A stretch of DNA of 64,000 nt from positions 126,001-190,000 of the forward strand of contig JBBHKE010000083.1 of the NCBI GenBank assembly GCA_037447655.1. The letters run 5' to 3'. The notes beneath the pieces were generated by a model. That model saw only the letters and a program-made list of their open reading frames with translations, did no database searches and was not told where the DNA came from. The position numbers and the translations under genes were made by a program. This document shows, one piece after another, positions 21,146 through 31,749 of this stretch. Origin of the DNA: Zygnema cylindricum. Taxonomy: Eukaryota > Streptophyta > Zygnematophyceae > Zygnematales > Zygnemataceae. The number at the start of each line of letters is the position of its first letter. Within the stretch, counting starts at the first letter, position 1.

Positions 21146-22033
21146 TGTTGAAAAGAGGTGATTAATAGTTCACTTCTCTATTTTAGTTTTACTTTAAAGA
21201 AAGAGAGTAAGGATCAAAGGCACGCCATGGCTGCCGCCATATTTAGAAAGTGGCAGATTTTGAAGTAGTGGATATTTTACTAAAATGTTGTCTAAGTCCA
21301 GATTTTAACCTAGGTTTGTGGACTTCTATATAGTCGTACGTCTTAACCACTAAGGCGTTATCGAAACGATACACGTGACGGGTTTCAAAAATATATAAAC
21401 GTTAACGCAGCAGCTAATTAACAGCAGACTAACCAAAAGGAGCAATTCATGCATGTACGCGAATCTAAACCGTGTAAAATATGTTTTGATCGGACGGCCA
21501 GCATTATAGCCGCCACGCGAAGTGAGCTTTTGGCGGCATACAGAGATAGCGTCACGCGGTGCCACGTGGCGCCACATTATTTGGTATCGGAGAAGATGGG
21601 AGGAGGAACCATGGCTTTCGATTTGACAAGTGTCACCTTGTAGACCTTGTCGTATAATGGTTGTACAATAAGTACATCGCCCATTGTACCTTCTTGTACT
21701 ATTTAGTGTTCCTATTGGACTAGGGTTTAGTAGTAGGTAGTCGTGAGTAGGCAGACCAAGACTTAGTAATATTTAGGTACCTCTCTCTAAGAGAGCTTGT
21801 AACTATAAAGGTCATCTTTGACAAGCCATAACTTACTGCTTAAGGGAGCAAATTCAGTGATTTTGTTTGCGTTTGACTCAGGTGAGTCTTGTTCTCACAC
21901 GGGTGAGGGTGGTCAGAATATCTTTGAGCCTGGGCGGCGCTAATTTAGTGGGAAAGTAGAAGGGGCAAATATTATCATAGAGGCTTTACATAGGCTGCTC
22001 ATTCTGTGGGTCAATGGAGACCACAGAATTTCA
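21146..22033 (+). repeat. Type B LTR (about 888 bp), 3' of copia C
   Basis: TGTTGAAAAGAGGTGATT... to ...CCACAGAATTTCA, preceded by a polypurine run. It aligns with 9159-10040. It carries a decayed antisense tRNA-like segment at about 21290-21365 (ACCACTAAGGCG; GATTTTAACCTAGG). It does not match the 5' LTR at 15927. Confidence 0.82.
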
Positions 22034-22358
22034 TACACTAGTTTCCACTAGTCAACCTGGTACAACAGCTGACCCGTCTATGTACACGTGGAAAATCTTC
22101 AACTATTGTATGCTATCCATACTAGGTTTTAGAAACATTTAGTAAAATCAACATTCTGCTACGTTGCTTTGCTGCTTCGCTGCTATACTATGTTGTTATG
22201 CTACTACGCTGCCCTAGTCTGACATCCCAGCTCCGCTGCTCAGACGCCAAAACTATAGCATCCTCTCCACTCTTTCTCTAAGTTTTTATTTTGTAACCCT
22301 GTTACAATGCCTCCCACTAGGGATACGGCGTCCCGTTGAATGTTACTTTTTAGGTAAA
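22034..22358. other. Non-coding stretch, GCTGCT/TAC-rich
   Basis: Contains a short palindromic ACTAGTTTCCACTAGT and a loose run of GCTGCTTCGCTGCT-like words. No gene or element end was identified. Confidence 0.6.
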
Positions 22359-23660
22359 TTAGATTTGGTGGAGTATATCATATGTGTTATGTCGATACTT
22401 CTCGAAATCTTGGCGCAGAGTGTCGAACTGCTCCTATAGTTCCTCACATTTCGTTTCTAGAAGCCTAATGCGGTGATCCATCCCTGCAAGCCTCCGCCGA
22501 GTGATTCGCCTCTACAGATCTTCGTCTCCTTGTTCAGGTGCGATTTCTGGCGCAGTTGGTTGTGGTTCATATGGTTCTAGTTCAGGTTTAGGGTGCTCAG
22601 ATTTAGGTTGTGCAATTGCCAAACTAGGGGTAGCTCTAGTTGCAAACGCTGATCTTTCCTCCTCTTCTTCCTCCACCTCGGGCCCCCACCTCTGTACTTT
22701 CCTCAGCTTAAAGGAATCATGTTTCCTGGCTGCCCTGGCTCGCTGCACTGCTCACTTCCGCGCCTCTTTGAGCGCTCGTACCTCGGGTGTAACATCCACT
22801 CGAGAAATGATGTTGTGGAGCCAGATCTCTCAAAGGTGATATTGTCCAAGTAAGCCGAGAACATTCACTCGATAGCGATAGTTATCCTCGACCACTTCCA
22901 CAAACGAGAAGAAGTGAGGGTTTAATTGCACATAACCCTTCTGGTTATTTCCCAAATCCTCCATACGCATAAAGTTCCATGAGGGATGAGAAGGTACATT
23001 GGCAAGGATGTAAAGTGGATCCTCAAGTTTTCTGATACGCCATTCTGTCGACCATCCTGCGGGGTTCCAATAAAACCTTTTTGCAAAACTTAAGGAAAAA
23101 TTGGGGTTTTGGAAGTCGTTGAGCAATGGAGATAGATAGTCGGGAATCTCCTCCTCTCTCTCGCCCTCTTCACTCATCTCCCTTCCTTCTCGCCGGAGAG
23201 TGTATATGTCGTCCTCACTAGGGTATTGCTCTTGCGCCTTCTTCTCGAAGCTTTCCGAAGATTGCTCATGAGCGGTACTCTCCTCGTTGGGATCCCTCAT
23301 CACTTCCAAATTAGAGGCACATCTTTCCTCTAGTAGGGGTGTCGGATCTCTCTTTAACACTTCCACTTCCGACAGCTCGTGGTCTTGCTCTTCTTGATGA
23401 TCGTTGTCTCAGAGTGGATTATACTCCGGGTCTTGCGATTTTTTTGATTGTTCCCCTCTTGAACATCCATGTGTCTCTCCCTCACCAATTGTTGCTTCTC
23501 TCTCTTTTGCCGTCCTCCTTACCACCCAACCTCGGTCCGCCTCCGCCATGGCCTCGGCTGCAGCCAGAAGTTTGTTTTGTTGGGGCATTATGTTATTTCC
23601 CCTCCCCACTAACCTCCTTCTCTTCAATGGTTGAGAGGAAGAAGACGATAGGGACGCCAT
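22359..23660 (-). pseudogene. Broken 434-codon reading frame of unknown family, downstream of a type C LTR
   Basis: On the minus strand one frame runs from ATG (23660, MASLSSSSSQPLKRRRLV) to TAA (22359-22361), 434 codons, interrupted in frame by TGA (23409-23411), TGA (22830-22832), TAG (about 22509) and one further TAG, with no frameshift. It has a basic Ser-rich start, an acidic middle (SEEGEREEEIPDYLSPLL), a Trp/Phe-rich core (FAKRFYWNPAGWSTEWRI; HPSWNFMRMEDLG), an acidic Pro-rich part (EEEEERSAF; PKPELEPYEPQ) and a coiled-coil-like end (MDHRIRLLETKCEEL, EQFDTLRQDFEKY). No family is recognised. It begins about 90 bases after the LTR on the same strand, so it may be a Gag-like internal domain of a non-autonomous element or a captured host gene. 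Confidence 0.5.
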
Positions 23661-23747
23661 TGCGGTAAAGAGTTCATGTTAATTAATGAGTATAGGAAAG
23701 CTAGCAGTGTGAAGCGAGAGACTTTCAAGACTACTGCAGCTAAGGTT

Positions 23748-24665
23748 TGCAATTATGTATCCTCCATTAGACTACAGAATTCAATAAGCCTCTAGGTAGT
23801 GTTTAACTGACCCACTTTCAATGGCAATCACTACTGCCAAAGCAAACAAGTTCACATTTTGACTGCACCTTTGTGTAGCGCGACTCCCTTGAGTGCGAAG
23901 GAAAAAGAATCTTTGAAAACGCCCAGCGAGGTAATAAGTTATAGGGTGGCAAAGATGCCAATTTATAGAAACTTTCAAAGAAAGAGAGGACCATCTACCT
24001 GATTTTTCCTAAGTCCTAGTTCCCTCTCACAACCCCTATCTACTCACTGTACGAACCAATCAAAATATTGTACAGTACAAAAAAGTACCATTGCCGATGT
24101 ACTTTTTGTACGGCCTCTGTACGACAAGGCCATTAAGCAGACACGTATCCACTTTTTAGTCGTCCGGACGTTCCTCGGAATTCCTGAGACTGAATGTTGT
24201 CTCTCCACGTTGCGCACGGTCATGCCACGTCGCAAAATGCCAAAGTGACCATTCCGGGATCTTGGCAATGATGTGCGCTGTTAGATAGAATCTAGTATCT
24301 CATCTCAACCGTAAAAATAAACGTCTTACAAATTTGGTTTGTGCGAAATCTTATCCGCACTTTATTTAACTTGTTCGATGTATCTATGTTTATATTTCCG
24401 TTAATCAGATGCTCTACCGGTCCGAGGTTTGAGTCCTGCCGGAATCAACCTTTTTGTTGAGAGTGTCTTAGGTCACTCTTCAGTCCTGCATTGGTGGAGC
24501 TGAGGCAGCCATGGCTCCACTATTCTTTCTCTCTCCTTCAATGACTACATTAAGTATGGGGGGTGGAGAGAGAAGGTGGAGGCAAATATATTGCGCTTGT
24601 CATTCTTTCCTATCTATCTAATTTAGACCTAGAAAATACTATTAAACCTTTAGTTAATTTCAACA
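23748..24665 (-). repeat. Type C LTR, minus strand (about 918 bp)
   Basis: On the minus strand it runs from TGTTGAAATTAACT (24665) to ...CATAATTGCA (23748), aligning with 10668-11671 and 44920-45928. It has an antisense tRNA-like segment at 24410-24475 (plus-strand GAGGTTTGAGTCCTGCC). Pol remains lie upstream, so it is a 3' LTR or part of a rearranged array. Confidence 0.8.
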
Positions 24666-24667
24666 AT

Positions 24668-24745
24668 TCCCTTATTTTCTAGTCTAGTTTAAATCTTTCT
24701 TTCAACTCGCATTTTTCCCTACATTCTTTTATGTTGTTCCTTTAT
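24668..24745 (-). pseudogene. Last codons of a minus-strand copia pol with polypurine tract
   Basis: Minus-strand GTAGGGAAAAATGCGAG then ...CTAGAAAATAAGGGAAT against the LTR start, matching the end of the pol at 10600-10665. Only the terminal few residues remain. Confidence 0.5.
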
Positions 24746-24960
24746 CATATGTGTCATAATTACAGCGGTATTATAAAATATCATTATCTTAGTGATGGTT
24801 ATTACAAAAACCTTAAAAATTTGTTTTCACAATTTTTGTAACTTAAGCTGTATCAAAATACATTTAAAATACATATGTATAATGGCATCCACTTCGCCCT
24901 TTTTGCTTACTTTTAATTGAGTCCTTGCATTTTATTATTATGTGCCTTCATTTTGCATTT
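24746..24960. other. AT-rich stretch, nothing recognised
   Basis: No repeat end, RNA or coding signal was found. Confidence 0.6.
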
Positions 24961-24964
24961 AAGG

Positions 24965-25240
24965 GGTCCAGCTTTGAGTGAGGAATCAAGCAACAACTTA
25001 ACGTCGCTTATTCACCAAGTTTAACGGAGTAGCTAAGCGAAAAAAATGACGTGGTAGTGAACGGTACGGGTGATGCTTTGTAGCAATAAACATGAAGTTT
25101 CACTTATGGGAGAAGCTATAGTTACGGCCAACTATATCTAAAATCGATAGTTGAGTTCAGTTTCGGGATAAAAGACGCCCAAAAAACTCAAGAGTGGACG
25201 GGTTCCGTCTGTATGACATCTTTGTGTCTTAAAATACGAA
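24965..25240 (+). pseudogene. Family D integrase relic, left part
   Basis: Aligns at DNA level with 30355-30620 of the family D integrase (GAATCAAGCAACAA, CTTATGGGAGAAGCTATAGT, AAGAGTGGACGGGTTCCGTC) but has stops and indels throughout. It continues at 25955 after an interruption of about 700 bases. Confidence 0.65.
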
Positions 25241-25954
25241 TTTGTGCGATACCAATTTCCGCCCAAATGCACGATTCGAGGCGCATTACGATGCGAAAAC
25301 CACCAATGATATGTTGGCAAACGCGACATTATTTGTGACTTGATATATTTTCAGAGCGATATCGAAATCAATTGTACCACACTAATTTGTGATAGACTGT
25401 CACATGGGACGATGTTCGATGGCAAATTGGGGAAACAGAATGCGACCCAACTTTCCCATCAAACCCGTTCACAATGGACACACACACACGCTATTTCCCC
25501 ATTGGACCAAACTTAGCCACTCCAGTAGTGTTTTCATCCTAGATGAATTTGCAATAGGGATAAATGGGGATGGAAAACAATAATTTAATTAAAGCTTGCA
25601 GAATTGGCTTTAAGGATAATCACAATGTATGGCACTAAGCAAAAAAAAAATACAAGGGTGTAGATTTCAATTATACTGTTAAATTAGAAAAGTACTAAAA
25701 ACTCAAGTTTGAACCCAGTTGAAACTACGAGTTACAAGTGTTGAACTTAATTGTAACCCCTTTGGGGGCTCACTCTAATGACCCTTTGACAAGTCCATTA
25801 TTACAAAGCTGAACAACAACTATCAGTGATGTGATATTACCTCTCTTTACCTCTCCTCGGCTATACTTTTACCTTTGTGATCTATCTGGTGCGCTACTAT
25901 GTGATTACTTAGGCTAAAAGGGAATCTTCCCAGTCTTCTTACGTGGTTGATCAA
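25241..25954. other. Sequence interrupting the integrase relic
   Basis: About 700 bases between two collinear parts of the same integrase relic, so probably an insertion. A (CA)n-type ACACACACAC run sits near 25482. No terminal repeats could be defined and no coding domain was seen. Confidence 0.4.
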
Positions 25955-26060
25955 AAGTTACACTTTGAATTTGGGGTTGCCCGGCGACCATGATTCAATT
26001 GAGCGAAACAAGCCCTCGAAGTTAGAGTTAAAAATTCGTCGGGAAATGAAACAATTGAAC
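25955..26060 (+). pseudogene. Family D integrase relic, right part
   Basis: GAATTTGGGGTTGCCCGGCGACC then GAGCGAAACAAGC matches the 30610-30660 region of family D (integrase C-terminal GCRATVYIDRNK). It dissolves into the homopurine tract at about 26066. Confidence 0.6.
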
Positions 26061-26065
26061 ATAAG

Positions 26066-26672
26066 CCTAAGAGGAAAAGGGGAGGGGAAGGAGGATTGTG
26101 AGGCAGAGAAAGAGGGAGACGGAGAGGGAGGGGCAGATTAAGTGAGAGAGGGAAAAGTAGATTGGGAAAAGAGGGAGAGGGAGAGAGATATGTTGAATGA
26201 GAGGGAGAGAGAGATACAAACAAAAAGGGAGGGAGAGGAAGAGGCCAATTCCAAGGGAGAGGGAAAGGCAATTCCGAAATAGAGGGATAGTGAGCGGCTG
26301 ATTGGGAGGGATAAGAGAGTTACATGCAGATTGCGAGGGAGCGGAAGATTGAAAGGAAATGGGAGGAGGGAGAGAGGGAGAGAAGGAGAAGAAGAGGGAA
26401 AAGTAGATTGAGAGGAGAGAGAGAGATAGGGATAGGGAGAGGGAGAGGGAGAGGGAGCTGAAGAGGGAATGGGAGAGTTTAACAAGGATAAAAAGGAATA
26501 GAGAGGAGGATTGAGAGGAAGAGGGAGAGGGAGACGGAGAGGGAGTGGCTAATAAAAATGTAGATGGAGAGTGAGAAAAAAAAAGGAGAGGGAGAGAGAA
26601 AATAGAGGGAGAGGGAGAGTGAAACCGGAGAAGGTGCAGATTAAGAGGGAGAGGGAGAGGGATATTTGATTG
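26066..26672 (+). repeat. Homopurine GA-rich tract (about 600 bp)
   Basis: Mostly GGGAGAGGGAGA words with short interruptions (GATTG, AAATAG). ORFs read through it on the minus strand are low-complexity (Ser/Pro/Leu) and not genes. Confidence 0.9.
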
Positions 26673-27156
26673 GGTCTAGCACACGGGCGTGTGGCCGCAG
26701 ACAGGTGTAGCACTAACCCAACCATACACCACAAAGGTGTCCTATTTAGCAAATTACAGAAGTAGACAGGAGATGGGAGAGGAAATAAACAGAAGAATAG
26801 GAGGGTAGGGAGGTTTAAATCAGCTTGTAGAATTCCATTAATAGAAAAGATGTACAATTGCCCAAAAGGACTTTCTACCTATTAAAAGTTGTAATTGTCC
26901 TCCTAAATTTCTAAAACTTCCACCTCTATGAACAACGGTTCCTCTAATGATTATAATGCTTATGTCTATCTGCAATCTATGCTTGACTGAAAGCCTTTGT
27001 GCAATAAAATGTTAAATGGTGTGTGGTCGAATGTAATGTCGCCACGTGTCACTTTTCCACCTATTCAACCACATAATCTAATTACTGAAAATCTCCGTAA
27101 AATATTTCACAAGAAATTATGGTGTACCTTTTTTGCAGTTCTTGATTTTATCTTCA
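26673..27156. other. Non-coding, mixed composition
   Basis: No feature supported. A short GC-rich island near 26680-26710 (GGCGTGTGGCCGCAGAC) was inspected for a tRNA-like fold and did not give one. Confidence 0.6.
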
Positions 27157-27250
27157 CTCTCTCCCCTCTCTTTGCTCTCTCCCCTCTTTCCCCTATCTCC
27201 CCTCTCTCCCCTCTCTCCCCTCTCTCCCCTCTCTCCCCTCTTTCCTTAGC
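27157..27250 (+). repeat. CTCTCCCCTC decamer microsatellite
   Basis: Five or more tandem copies of CTCTCTCCCC (10-bp unit) at 27191-27242 inside a pyrimidine-rich stretch. Confidence 0.85.
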
Positions 27251-29240
27251 TTATCTTTCCCCTCTGTCTACTCTCTTCGTCAATCTCTTCACTATTTTTT
27301 CCCTATCCTCACTGTAAGCACTCTAACTTTGATAATATTTTTTCGTATCACTTTCACCATTTCCGTTTTCTGCATTTTTTACCTTTTCTGACATTTTGTC
27401 CACATTTAATATTTTTTGCGTTTTCCAACTTTTTTTTTTGACATTACGGCCTTTTCTTCATTTTTAGTGTTTTTTTTATTGTTTTTTTTTAGTTTTTCTA
27501 AGGGTTTTTTTTAGGGTTTTTTTGTAACTTTTCCATTTTTGGAACTATCTTCAACTCCGACATTTTTTTACGTTTTCCACATTTTTTTCGTCATCCTCAA
27601 AACCAAAAATCTTTGTCATTATTGTAAAATTTTGCAACTCTTTAACTATCTAATTATGTACCAATTTTGATAGAAAAAAAAAACCACAAAAAAAAAGGCT
27701 TTTTAAAATGAGAGTTGCTTTCAGTTGGTCAAAAATTGAAAATTGATGTAAAATGATTAAGCTTTTAAAATTGAAAATTTGAACTTTAAAATGAATTCAA
27801 TAAAAAATGAGGAAATGGGCTTTAAGGAAAAGGGGTTTTAATGAAAATGGGTTTTAATGACCTTGTAGGTGTCTCAAACTTGTTAAGGTATTGTTCGGAC
27901 TTTGCAAAAGTCCTTACTTTCTTCACTCTCCTCTTACCCCTTTCTCTCCTCCCTCTCCCACCCCATTTCTCCCTCTCCTCTCTCCAAAGTGACTTCAGTT
28001 AAAGTATAACCTGAACAACAAAAAACAATGTCTACACACGGCGATCATAACCAAAATAGCTAATGGAAGGAGGATGAAAGCTCGCAATAAAGCCACAAAA
28101 AAAACATTTTCTTGACTTTCGTCAAATGTTTTTATTTTAATTTTTTTTGGTTGACAAGTTGAAGCAAATTTACAACGGCACGTAAAGAAAAATAAAATTA
28201 AAATTCTTTTCATCATAACGCAAACAAAATGAAGGGATAAAAATTACAACAATTTTGATAGACATTCAAAGGTGTGTCTTTTCTTAACTACTCATTTTAG
28301 ATTTGATTTCTGCACTTTGTCTTCTATTCACCAGAAATATACACTTAGTAGCAATTTGCATGGTAGCACCAGTACACATTATCAGACCAACATTATGAAC
28401 AATGTTTGAAAGTTCTTAGACAATCATTTTGTCTGTCATTTCTTGTTCACACACTGTATTTGATTTTTCGTGTATTTCATCTTGTGTGACATTTTTCACT
28501 TTCTTTTTGCCCCTTTTTTTTTTCTACACCTTTTTTTTCCCTAGACTACACCCACCATCGCTATTAGAATTTGTGAATTAATCACTTACCTACCAGTCAT
28601 CAATTTCACTTTACCCTTTTGGGCTAAATTAGATTTAATAACACCGATATAAAACATTCCATCTATTTACTCCTGAGGATTTTCCAGAAAAAGAAAGAAA
28701 TTAAACCGAAGAAGCGACATTATAAGCAAACATCATCAAGTCTTATGCCTCCATCAAAAAAAAAAGCCGAAAGCTCGGCAATTACCACATGTTCCCATAG
28801 GTCCTATGCACATCCATTTTACGCGCTCTGACAATTTTTTCTTGTATTGATTACTTGTCCAACAGATTATGAAGGATAATGTTTCAGCCATAGGCAAACC
28901 TCAATAGAAGAAAAAAAAAGACTTTCTCGTTCGTCATAAACAAAATAAAACCAAAGATAATTTAAAGTAAAATCATATTAGCTTCAAATTTCCAACTAAA
29001 ATATACTAAAAGCTCCCTAAAAGAAAAAAAATGAAATCCCCACCGTAAACTTCCTTCTAAAACACGACCTCTGTTGTAAAATTTCAATATTCAAGCAACT
29101 AATTTTTACATCCATACATTTTGCAATTCCTCTTTTTATCTTAAAAAAAACAAAATATCATCCATTCTTCAAACTTCCTCATCTTCATTTATATATGGCT
29201 CCGTCGCTTTCTTTTTTGCTTTTTATCATTTTCCAAACAC
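27251..29240. other. Long AT-rich stretch without recognised genes
   Basis: Rich in T-runs on the left and A-runs on the right, with a short pyrimidine tract at 27905-27990. Both strands were read. No transposon ends, tRNA or coding domain could be supported. Part may be intron or downstream flank of the minus-strand exon at 29366, but nothing shows this. Confidence 0.5.
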
Positions 29241-29251
29241 GGACCACAGTG

Positions 29252-29330
29252 TCATCTTCCTTGTCATCTTCCTTTCGTCATCTACCTTTTGTCATCTTCC
29301 TTTCCTCATCTTCGTTTCGTCATTTCCCCG
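29252..29330 (+). repeat. ~14-bp minisatellite (GTCATCTTCCTTTC-like)
   Basis: Five to six imperfect copies of GTCATCTTCCTT(T)(C), just downstream (on the minus strand) of the stop of the Cys-rich exon, so probably in its 3' UTR or flank. Confidence 0.75.
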
Positions 29331-29365
29331 GCGCTCTAGAGATGCGCCCCAAAAGTGTAGTTGCA

Positions 29366-29547
29366 CTAGAAGGGGTTTTTGACGCAGAAGATGATTTCCT
29401 TCATGCGCTTGAACGCCGGCGTGCCTTTAGCGTACCTGACAGTGTCGGGCCGCTTGTAGTAGCCCTTGCCCTGGCACCGGTAGCACTTGGGACACATGGG
29501 ATCCAGACACGTGTAAGGAGGACTGCCGGAGCACGTGGGAGGATACT
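29366..29547 (-). CDS. Terminal exon of a Cys-rich protein (partial gene)
   Basis: A 182-nt minus-strand exon preceded by a strong acceptor (CTTCTTCTTCTTTGTCTGCAG|AG). It encodes 59 residues after a split codon and ends in TAG at 29366-29368. Six Cys lie at exon residues 5, 13, 18, 21, 24 and 54, within YPPTCSGSPPYTC, MCPKCYRC and IIFCVKNPF. It is GC-richer than its surroundings, with no stops, unlike the relics around it. The GSPP..C-X4-C-X2-C-X2-C core recalls secreted plant EPF/EPFL-type peptides, but the usual CxC near the end is absent, so the family stays open. Upstream exons are not in view: 29655-29996 is homopurine, then come an N gap and a retrotransposon. The gene is therefore split by assembly or insertion. 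Confidence 0.5.
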
Positions 29548-29654
29548 CTGCAGACAAAGAAGAAGAAGACAAAACAAATGCAATGATTGGTGAATGCGGA
29601 TTGAGTACTTCGCTTGGTTAGTCGGTTGGTTGATTATTAAATTAACAACAAATT

Positions 29655-29996
29655 GATAAAGAAGTAATGGGAGAAAGAAGAGGGAGGGAGGGAGGGAGGG
29701 AGAGATGTAGGGAGAGAGAGAGAGAATCAGGGAGAAAGAGAGATGGAGGGGGAAAGACCACCGAGGGGTAGAAAAGCATGAAGAAATGGAAAAGGAGGTG
29801 GGAAAGGGAAAGAGAAAGAGGACGACAATGGGAGCAAGATGGGAAACAGAGGGGTGGAGGAAAAGGTAAAGAAGTACGAAAAGATGGGGAGCCACCAGAA
29901 AGGGGGAGGTAGAGAGAAAGAGGGACTAAGAGAGAGAGAGAGGGAGGGATGTAGAGAGGGAGGGAGGGAGGGAGGGAGAAGAAAGAGGGTAAAGAA
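29655..29996 (+). repeat. Homopurine tract with GGGA runs, ends at assembly gap
   Basis: GA-rich, including two runs of (GGGA)4 or more near 29683-29702 and 29956-29978 that fit G-quadruplex patterns. On the minus strand it would lie in the intron upstream of the Cys-rich exon. Ns occupy 29997-30006. Confidence 0.85.
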
Positions 29997-30006
29997 NNNN
30001 NNNNNN

Positions 30007-31188
30007 TGGCGATCGGAGAAAAGGTGAATGGATATAATGGTTGTAGCAAGGGGAAGCAAAATGAGGAAACCTCATCCTGTCAAAAATGTAAAATTTTGAG
30101 CGGGTCAACCTTTGGAACTTATTCATGTGGATCTATGTGGACCTATTAAGCCAAGGAGTCTTGGGGGAAATAGGTATATTTTTGTGATTGTTGATGATTT
30201 TTCTCGTAAGAGTTGGGTGTATCTTTTGAAAAGGAAGTCCGAGGCTTTAGATTTTTTTTTAAAGTTTGTTGTGATGGCTGAAAGGGAAACGGAGAGGAAA
30301 TTGAAAGCCGTGAGGTCGGATAATGGTGGAGAATTTATTGCATTTAAGGAGTTTTGTGAAGAGCGGGGAATCAAGCAACAATTTACCGCCGCTTATTCAC
30401 CCGAATCTAATGGAGTGGCCGAAAGGAAAAACAAGACGTTGCAGGAAATGGTGCGTGCGATGCTTCATAGCATGAAGCACAATGCTTCGCTTTGGGGAGA
30501 AGCCATAGTCACGGCAAACTATGTGTGTAATCGAAGATTGACTTCAATTTCTGGTGAGAAGACGCCTCAAGAACTTTGGAGTGGACGTGTTCCGTCGGTA
30601 CGACATTTAAGAATTTGGGGTTGCCGGGCGACCGTATATATTGACCGAAACAAACGGAACGGCACGTTTAGTCCACGAAGTTGGAGTGGAATTTTTGTCG
30701 GATATAGTGCGAATTCGAATCAATACAGAATCTTCAATCCTGTGACGCGGAACGTAGTGGAGTCACAGAATGTTGACTTCCACGAGAATTTAAAGGCGGC
30801 CATGGAATATTCGAACGGCAAAGAGCGAAGCTTGGATTTTGAAGAAGAAAACTGTTTGGAGGAGTTCAAGGTGGCGGATTTGTCGGATGAGGAAAACGAT
30901 TATTATGAGACTCCAAAACGGAAACCGAAAGTTGGTAAAGTTTCAAATTCTGATAAATTTGATTTGGAATCCAATTTGAGTGATGATAAGTCTGAGAGTT
31001 CAAAATTATCCTTGAAAAGTCAAATTAGTGAAAAGAGTTTACCATCAATTTCTGAAAAGAGTGAAAAGAATGTAATGGAAGAAGAAATGATTGTGAGGAG
31101 AAGTAATGGAGAGAATAAGGGAAAGGCACCTGAGCGATTAAGTCTTCGAATGAAAGTTAGTGATAAATCCTCACATTGAGAGGGGGAA
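30007..31188 (+). pseudogene. Copia family D integrase and C-terminal linker, with no RT
   Basis: Begins inside the pre-integrase domain right after the N gap. The frame from 30112 gives a 355-residue open segment: LIHVDLCGPI (first Asp), VIVDDFSRKSWVYLL, RSDNGGEF (second Asp), SPESNGVAERKN (catalytic Glu), LWSGRVPSVRHLRIWGC, VDFHEN. A Ser/Glu/Lys-rich linker follows, ending KAPERLSLRMKVSDKSSH and TGA. Only about 10 bases (GAGGGGGAA) separate the stop from the LTR at 31189, so RT and RNase H are absent although the 3' boundary is intact. Upstream of 30112 a stop and frame change break the link to the zinc domain. Confidence 0.85.
31177..31188 (+). promoter_or_regulatory. Polypurine tract of family D
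   Basis: TTGAGAGGGGGAA lies directly against TGTTAGG of the LTR, the expected plus-strand primer position. Confidence 0.72.
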
Positions 31189-31747
31189 TGTTAGGATTAC
31201 AATGTGGGATTTTGGTTCAGTTTTAGTGTGGGTCAGTTTGTTTTTGTCGCGCGTCACGTCGCGCATTATGTTTCGTTTAGTACTTTTAGTTTTGTTTGAT
31301 TAAGTGTGAACGGTTTGGTCAATTTAGTATGTGTACGGGACTTCTAGTATTTTGGTTCGTACGTAGTACTTCTAGCAGTTTCGTTTCACGTAGGTTAAGT
31401 TGTACTTTAAGTATTGTACTTCTAGATATTTCATTTCGCGAATTTTCAGTTTGCGTCATACTCTATTTTGCGTCTAAGCACATGTGACGCTTCTAGAATT
31501 AGATTTCTAGATGTAATCTGCGACTAAGTTAAAATGCCACCCAGTGAGGGAATCAGAAATAACTAAGAAATTATTGTAGAATTAATGTGTGAGAATTAAT
31601 GTGAATTTCCTCTTCTGAATGTCTCTATCTATGTTCATGAGGATTTAATGTATGTGAGCTGGTTGATATTTGATGTGAGATAAATTCGCTTCCGCATTGT
31701 AATTTGTCAATTTTCTGCGCATTCCGATTGTGTTTTCGATCTTTTCA
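31189..31747 (+). repeat. Type D LTR (559 bp) shared by upstream and downstream family D segments
   Basis: TGTTAGGATTACAATGTGG to ...GATCTTTTCA. A polypurine tract precedes it and a primer site follows, so it serves as 3' LTR of the left segment and 5' LTR of the right one. A second copy at 37647-38202 confirms both ends. Confidence 0.88.
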
Positions 31748-31749
31748 AT

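Noticed and set aside
23339-23668. Plus-strand open frames opposite the orphan reading frame
   Set aside because: They are antisense to the 434-codon minus-strand frame, which extends far beyond them in one consistent phase.
26138-26485. Minus-strand open frames across the homopurine tract
   Set aside because: Ser/Pro/Leu repeats from GA-rich sequence, with no domain, no start context and no splice signals.
29195-29593. 132-codon plus-strand open frame
   Set aside because: It is the antisense of the minus-strand Cys-rich exon plus the minisatellite. The minus-strand reading has the splice acceptor, the Cys pattern and a stop.
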